Below are positions 35,095-39,723 of a stretch of DNA of 39,723 bases, in pieces. The translations under genes were made by a program, and so were the position numbers. Under the pieces are notes generated by a model. It saw nothing but the letters and a program-made list of their open reading frames with translations, searched no databases and was not told where the DNA came from. Numbering within the stretch: position 1 is the stretch's first letter; each line of letters opens with the position of its first letter. Source of the DNA: Candidatus Brocadia sp. WS118 (lineage in GTDB: Bacteria; Planctomycetota; Brocadiia; Brocadiales; Brocadiaceae); contig PHFX01000166.1 of NCBI GenBank assembly GCA_007618135.1, forward strand, positions 1-39,723, given 5' to 3'.

Positions 35095-36432
35095 ATGAAG
35101 CACACCATAAGAAGGGTGCAGGGAGATGATTTGGCTACGGCTTGCTTCTTTTCAGTCTTTCGAAGGGCGGGAATAGAAGGATTCATTCTCTTCGTAATCA
35201 CCCTTTGGTGTGTTATAGTATTACCGTGTAAATTCTCCCTTTTTTCGGAAGTTTTTTTACACCCCCCTTCACCTCCCTTGATAGAGGGGAATTGGTTGCG
35301 GCTTTGCTGCGCTATGTGTTATGCAGACGACCGGGCTGATACGATTGCAGTTCCTGTAGCAGGGTCAGAGAGTGCTCCGGAAGGAAAAGAAGCTATTTCC
35401 CTGGAGGCTTTCCCGGAAGATTACTCCTTTGATATTGCGTCTATTCGTACCGGGACTGAAGAAGACGGGAAAAAATTTCAATTTCATGGTTTTTTTGAGG
35501 TCACAACACCTATTCATGGCAGTGACGATGAATCGCAGCAGTCATCCTCTCAATTCCTGAAAGATAATGAACTTACTCTGTGGTTGAGAAAACAAATATC
35601 CCGGAAGTTATCCTTTGGCTCAGAAATCGAGATAAAAGACGGATTTGGAACGTACGAGCTCGAAAGATTTGAGTTCGATTACGAGATCATCGGGAAACTG
35701 CTGATATTCCGGCTTGGAAAGTTTAAATACCCACTAGGCATAGAAAGATTTGTGGAATCCGCTCCATTAAACAAATTGGTGGACCGTCCTTTCCCCTCAA
35801 TCAGGATTATACCGGGTACATACTCCGATATTGGGGGGATGCTTCATGGCGCAGTCCCTTTTTATCATAACACAAAACTGAAGTATGAACTAGCCCTGTC
35901 AAACGGCCTGGCGGGGCCGGATCACGAGGATGTACAGCAACTCTGGGATAATAACAGGAATAAGACCATTGGCGGAAGACTGGGATACGAGATGCTTCCG
36001 GGACTGGAAATTGGTGGTTCCTGCTCTCGGGGAAAGTATGATAAAGACAACCGATTGAGCATCGATTTCCTGGGCGCCGACATTCAGTTCAAAAAGGGAA
36101 ATCTGGAAGTGTGTGGCGAGTATATTACCAGCCATGTAGAACAGAGTTCCGTTGACGGGGGAGATTATAACCGGGATGGTTATTACTTTCAGGTCTCTTA
36201 CCAATATCCATTTCATTTGAACTATATAAAATATCTGGAAGGGGTTTTCCGGTTTGATTCCGTGGATCCCAACCGGGACATCACCGATGGACATGAGGCT
36301 GACCGGATTGCCGTTGGCATAAATTATTCCCCTTCGGAACATTTCTTATTCAAGTTTGAGTACGAGATAGAAAACGAACCGAAGGAAGAGATACACGGGA
36401 AGTCCTTTGTTCAGGCAATTTTCAGATGGTAA
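35095..36432 (+). CDS. Phosphate-type porin (OprO/OprP family) with odd signal region
   Basis: This outer-membrane beta-barrel protein has OprO/P-family features: KFQFHGFFEVTTPIHG at about 126-141, LTLWLRKQISRKLSFGSEIE, LIFRLGKFKYPLGIERFVES and NKLVDRPFPSIRIIPGTYSD, and it ends with an aromatic, barrel-type IFRW. The N-terminus is unusually long: a hydrophobic segment (residues 29-48) is followed by LHPPSPPLIEGNWLRLC, which is the translation of a dispersed repeat, before AMCYADDRAD and the mature part. The repeat therefore inserted in frame and lengthened the signal region. Whether export still works is unclear; a later in-frame start is not obvious. Confidence 0.85.
   Translation: MKHTIRRVQGDDLATACFFSVFRRAGIEGFILFVITLWCVIVLPCKFSLFSEVFLHPPSPPLIEGNWLRLCCAMCYADDRADTIAVPVAGSESAPEGKEAISLEAFPEDYSFDIASIRTGTEEDGKKFQFHGFFEVTTPIHGSDDESQQSSSQFLKDNELTLWLRKQISRKLSFGSEIEIKDGFGTYELERFEFDYEIIGKLLIFRLGKFKYPLGIERFVESAPLNKLVDRPFPSIRIIPGTYSDIGGMLHGAVPFYHNTKLKYELALSNGLAGPDHEDVQQLWDNNRNKTIGGRLGYEMLPGLEIGGSCSRGKYDKDNRLSIDFLGADIQFKKGNLEVCGEYITSHVEQSSVDGGDYNRDGYYFQVSYQYPFHLNYIKYLEGVFRFDSVDPNRDITDGHEADRIAVGINYSPSEHFLFKFEYEIENEPKEEIHGKSFVQAIFRW
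35255..35315. repeat. Dispersed repeat fragment inside the porin gene
   Basis: Bases 35286-35310 (GGGGAATTGGTTGCGGCTTT, then GCTGC) match 21956-21980 at 22 of 25 positions. The preceding CCCTTGATAGAGGGG stretch can fold into a short hairpin. It encodes the HPPSPPLIEGNWLRLCC part of the porin signal region in frame. Confidence 0.6.
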
Positions 36433-36549
36433 AAAGACCCATGCCAACAATACGAGGGATTGCCGTTTGAATCAGATGAGCAATTTACCATTCGATTCGA
36501 TTTTCCCTTCGATATTTACTAAAATGTAGCACGGTATACTTATATAATC

Positions 36550-38094
36550 ATGAAAAGCTTCCATAAAATTTTTCACCCTGAAAAATTCAATTTACTTCTT
36601 TACTATACCTTAACCAGTTTTGTCGCTATCGCCGCAATGAGCCTCATGGTAGGATGGATTTTCCCACGTATGGAAAGCAAAGAACTGATCAGCCGGAGCG
36701 AGAAATACGCACAACGGTTCATCTCACACCTGAATTATGAAATCTATAAGGATTTTTTGCTTCCTACCCTGAAACGTGATAAACAAATAGATTTGGAAAA
36801 TAATAAAACTCAATTGAGAAAACTGGATCACGTGATCCGGGAAAATTTGTATGGTCTGCATATAAAAAAACTCTACCTCTACGATTTCGAAGGACATATC
36901 ATTTACAGCACCATTCCCGAACACATTGGTTTTACCTTGGACCGAGGGATGAATAAAAATCTGGACTCTGCCATCAACGGTAAACCGGCATCGGTATTAC
37001 GATTAGCGGGGACTACCGACTCGAAAGGGATCGATGTCGTGGAAACCTTGCTCGAGAGCTACTATCCATTCTATGACATGGAAAAGGATGGCGGGGAAAA
37101 AACCCAAATTGGCGTCCTGGAGATATACCAGGACATGTCTGATTTGAAGAGACAGATCACAAAGGCCCGGGAAAAAGCAATTGTCATGACCGGCTCGGCA
37201 ATGGGAATTTTATTTTTAGCGCTTTTCCTTATCGTCTTCAAGGCAGCGCGGATCATCGATACAAAGACACACCAGCTCATAGATTCGAAAAATAGCCTCG
37301 AGCAGAAGGTTGAGGAGCGCACATCTGAAATTCGTGAGGCTTATAAAGAATTACAGCTTACCCAGCGCAAACTCATCCAGAACGAAAAACTGGCAAGCAT
37401 CGGAACCCTGACTGCCGGACTGGCTCATGAGATTAATAATCCCCTGGCTTCTATTGCCAGTTGTGCAGAAGGTCTCATTGAGCGGCTTAAGACTGCCCTG
37501 GGTCATAAAGAACAAAGAAACCCCGCAGAGAAAGCGGATTTAGAGGTATTTCCTGAATATCTGAAAATCATTTGTGATGAAACCTACCGATGTAAAACTA
37601 TTATATCAAATCTGCTCAACTTCGCCAGACACTCGGCGCCTAAATTTGAAAGAATTGATATCAACCAGATTATCCATGGCACGCTCTCGGTTGGACAATA
37701 CCAGCAAAAAGACCGGAAGATACAACTTCACCTTTCCCGTGAAGCCTGCGAAGTAATCGGAGACCCACAGCAGCTTAAGCAGGTCTTTCTCAATTTACTC
37801 ATTAATTCATTCCATGCAACCGAGGAAAGCGGTGGTGACATTCTTATCTCTACCATCAAAAAACAAACGGTGGTACAAATTATCTTTAAAGACTCTGGTA
37901 TCGGGATTAAACGAGAGCATCTGGATAAAATATTTGATCCGTTCTTTACCACAAAATCAACAGGAAAAGGCACGGGACTTGGACTTGCCATATGCTACGG
38001 TATCATCGATGTCCATAATGGGAGGATAGAGGCGTTCAGTGAAGGCCCCGGTACCGGTGCAACTTTTACCGTTTCACTGCCAAAGGCAACATGA
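36550..38094 (+). CDS. Membrane sensor histidine kinase, NtrB-like
   Basis: This 514-residue kinase has a membrane segment at about 15-38, an extracytoplasmic sensor region (about 40-210), and a second segment (about 214-235, GSAMGILFLALFLIVFKAAR). A coiled coil (NSLEQKVEERTSEIREAYKE) leads to the HisKA domain with the phosphorylated H293 in LAHEINNPLASI. The HATPase domain has N box LNLLINSFHATEE, G1 FKDSGIGI, F box FDPFFTTK and G2 GKGTGLGLAI. It lies 49 bases before a sigma-54 activator, its probable partner. The signal is unknown. Confidence 0.95.
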   Translation: MKSFHKIFHPEKFNLLLYYTLTSFVAIAAMSLMVGWIFPRMESKELISRSEKYAQRFISHLNYEIYKDFLLPTLKRDKQIDLENNKTQLRKLDHVIRENLYGLHIKKLYLYDFEGHIIYSTIPEHIGFTLDRGMNKNLDSAINGKPASVLRLAGTTDSKGIDVVETLLESYYPFYDMEKDGGEKTQIGVLEIYQDMSDLKRQITKAREKAIVMTGSAMGILFLALFLIVFKAARIIDTKTHQLIDSKNSLEQKVEERTSEIREAYKELQLTQRKLIQNEKLASIGTLTAGLAHEINNPLASIASCAEGLIERLKTALGHKEQRNPAEKADLEVFPEYLKIICDETYRCKTIISNLLNFARHSAPKFERIDINQIIHGTLSVGQYQQKDRKIQLHLSREACEVIGDPQQLKQVFLNLLINSFHATEESGGDILISTIKKQTVVQIIFKDSGIGIKREHLDKIFDPFFTTKSTGKGTGLGLAICYGIIDVHNGRIEAFSEGPGTGATFTVSLPKAT

Positions 38095-38143
38095 GAATTT
38101 ATTTTCTAACGATATTGACACCTTTCTCGGGAAACATAAGCGT

Positions 38144-39496
38144 ATGAGTAAAAAACCAAACCTCATCTTCACCGATGATGAAGATACCTTCAGAAATATT
38201 ATGGCAAAGGAACTCAGCCGCATGGGTTATAATGTAGTCAGCTGTGCCAGCGGCGCTGAGACGTTAAAAAATATCCAGGAACGGGATTTTGATATCGTCA
38301 TCCTCGATATCAATATGCCCGTGATGAATGGAATCGAAATTTTAAAAAAAGTGAAGACCCTCGATCCTACTACGGAGGTAATTGTCCTTACCGGTCAGGG
38401 AACGATTGAAAATGCCGTTCAGGCCATCAAGCTTGGCGCTTATGATTATGTAACGAAACCTTGCCGGTTAACTGAACTGCATATCCTGCTGCAAAAGGCG
38501 TTAGAAAAAAGGCAGTTAAACAAGGAGAACGTGCATCTGAAAAGATTGATGAAGGATGCTCAAAAAACTCCTACGTTGATTGGAAACAGCGCGGCAATAA
38601 CTGCTGTGCATAAAATGATTGAAAAGGTTGCAGCTTCCGATGCCATCGTCTTAGTCCAGGGGGAAAGCGGCACCGGGAAGGAACTCGTTGCCCAGGCAAT
38701 TCATCAACGCAGCGCAAGGGCAAACAATCCCTGTGTTGTGGTTAATTGCGCTACCTTGCAGGAAACCATATTGGAAAGCGAGCTTTTTGGGCATATGAAA
38801 GGCGCATTCACAGGCGCCGCTGAATCACGGGTAGGTTTGTTTGAAGTGGCAGATGGGGGCACCATATTTTTAGATGAAATTGGTGAACTGACGATTAACA
38901 CACAGGCAAAACTGCTTCGTGTCGTTCAATCGGGAGAAATCCGGCGTGTTGGTGATAACCGGATAATCACGGTAGACACCCGGATCATTGCGGCCACGAA
39001 TAAGAATTTAGCAACGGAAGTAAAAAACTGCAGATTCCGGGAAGACTTGTATTTCCGCTTAAACGTAATCACCCTGTCGCTTCCTGCCCTGCGCGACAGG
39101 AGGGAGGACATCCCTGCTTTGATTGATTATTTTGTCAACACCTTTTGCCAAAACAAACAGAAAAAGGCATTACTTCCAGAGACCATGGTGATGATGATGC
39201 AATATTCATGGCCGGGAAATGTCCGTGAGTTAAGGAACACGATAGAACGATTGATCGTATTAACAGAAAGCGAAAACATCCCGATTGAAGATTTACCCGA
39301 AAACATCCGAAATATTTCCTCAAAGCTCAACGTGGTTGAAGGAACAGACGGAACACTGAGTGAAATAGAAAAAAAGCACATTCTGAAGGTGTTACAGGAA
39401 AGGAAATGGAATAAAACACTCGCAGCGGAAGCCCTCGGTATATCTCTGAAAACATTATATAATAAATTAAAGATTTACCATATTGATCTTCAATGA
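38144..39496 (+). CDS. NtrC-family sigma-54 dependent response regulator
   Basis: This 450-residue protein begins at ATG 38144 (MSKKPNLIFTDDEDTFRNIM). The receiver domain has acidic residues DDE near 11-13, the phosphorylated D55 in IVILDINMPVMNG, T in VLTGQG and K in YVTKPC. The AAA+ domain has Walker A GESGTGKE, the sigma-54 contact loop GAFTGA, and Walker B GGTIFLDEIGE. The C-terminus has a Fis-type helix-turn-helix (NKTLAAEALGISLKTLYNKL). It would activate sigma-54 promoters when phosphorylated by the kinase encoded just upstream. Longer upstream codons overlap the kinase and are not needed. Confidence 0.96.
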   Translation: MSKKPNLIFTDDEDTFRNIMAKELSRMGYNVVSCASGAETLKNIQERDFDIVILDINMPVMNGIEILKKVKTLDPTTEVIVLTGQGTIENAVQAIKLGAYDYVTKPCRLTELHILLQKALEKRQLNKENVHLKRLMKDAQKTPTLIGNSAAITAVHKMIEKVAASDAIVLVQGESGTGKELVAQAIHQRSARANNPCVVVNCATLQETILESELFGHMKGAFTGAAESRVGLFEVADGGTIFLDEIGELTINTQAKLLRVVQSGEIRRVGDNRIITVDTRIIAATNKNLATEVKNCRFREDLYFRLNVITLSLPALRDRREDIPALIDYFVNTFCQNKQKKALLPETMVMMMQYSWPGNVRELRNTIERLIVLTESENIPIEDLPENIRNISSKLNVVEGTDGTLSEIEKKHILKVLQERKWNKTLAAEALGISLKTLYNKLKIYHIDLQ

Positions 39497-39606
39497 ATAT
39501 TTTTTAGTAATTCTACAGATTTGTCATTATACTTAAGACATATTTTTCCAAATGTATACTATACATGCAGACGTAAATAATTGTGCGTGATTGTAATTTT
39601 ATGCCG

Positions 39607-39626
39607 GAGTAATGGTATAATTACTC
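39607..39626. repeat. Short palindrome upstream of the last gene
   Basis: GAGTAAT at 39607-39613 and ATTACTC at 39620-39626 form a 7-bp inverted repeat around GGTATA. It could be an operator overlapping a TATAAT-like -10 box (39616-39621), or a hairpin. It lies about 70-90 bases before the partial gene at the window end. Confidence 0.4.
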
Positions 39627-39696
39627 GGGAATAACAAATAATATACCTCATATTATATGCGCAATTATTTATAACCGCATGTATAAAAAGGTAATT

Positions 39697-39723
39697 GTGA
39701 ACCCTGATATTTCCATTGTTATC
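39697..39723 (+). CDS. Start of a probable family 2 glycosyltransferase, cut by the window end
   Basis: The final codons read MNPDISIVI from GTG 39697, with AAAAAGG just ahead as a possible Shine-Dalgarno. An ATG at 39679 (MYKKVIVNPDISIVI) is the other possible start. PDISIVI is the usual first strand of family 2 glycosyltransferases, before a PxYN motif that lies outside the window. Only nine to fifteen codons are visible. Confidence 0.4.

Overview
The window joins two different kinds of DNA. Roughly 1-17400 is a mobile, mostly AT-rich accessory region. Roughly 17500-39723 is an ordinary, more GC-balanced chromosomal region with housekeeping genes (serS, ispF, ridA, gpmA), a sulfite oxidase plus cytochrome c pair, bactofilins, a porin and an NtrB/NtrC-like two-component pair. 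The Gram-negative envelope genes and gene style fit a planctomycete, possibly an anammox bacterium (Brocadiales). No hallmark gene such as hydrazine synthase is present, so that assignment is an impression only.

Region 1 (234-9040) is one co-directional unit of eight tightly packed genes: a Dpp/Opp-type ABC importer (one ATPase, a lipoprotein binding protein, two permeases), a helical protein of unknown function between the permeases, a SIR2-like protein with N and H catalytic residues kept, a radical SAM protein with a SPASM-like tail, and a 524-residue protein with a C-terminal membrane anchor. A good rho-independent terminator follows. I do not recognise this combination. It is the best candidate here for an undescribed system, perhaps a peptide import/modification system with an NAD-targeting effector.

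Region 2 (9055-17335) is an island made of layers. It has toxin-antitoxin genes (PIN/VapC types, AbrB antitoxin, TumE/TumA type), decayed copies of them, two 210-bp direct repeats that each end in the 3' end of a tRNA or tmRNA gene, and the last 31 codons of a tyrosine recombinase beside the first repeat. It also has a GmrSD-type restriction gene cut by an ISL3-family insertion sequence and missing its middle, and an IS1634-like element. This is what repeated integration at one tRNA/tmRNA site, followed by decay, would leave.

Region 3 (17595-24373) carries serS, a small membrane protein, ispF, a dynamin-like GTPase, ridA, a DUF2141 protein, a coding remnant and gpmA. Region 4 (24375-29536) carries two ParA-like ATPases that face each other. 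One has an unknown 179-codon partner frame. The other lacks the P-loop lysine and is paired with a frameshifted AlbA_2/HATPase gene. Region 5 (29537-39723) carries the minus-strand DUF445, SorA, SorB-like run, two bactofilins (one fused to zinc ribbons), an exported protein, a phosphate-type porin, a sensor kinase with its sigma-54 activator, and the likely first codons of a glycosyltransferase. A palindromic dispersed repeat occurs in intergenic DNA twice, and a related fragment lies inside the porin signal region. No CRISPR array, rRNA or complete tRNA was seen.
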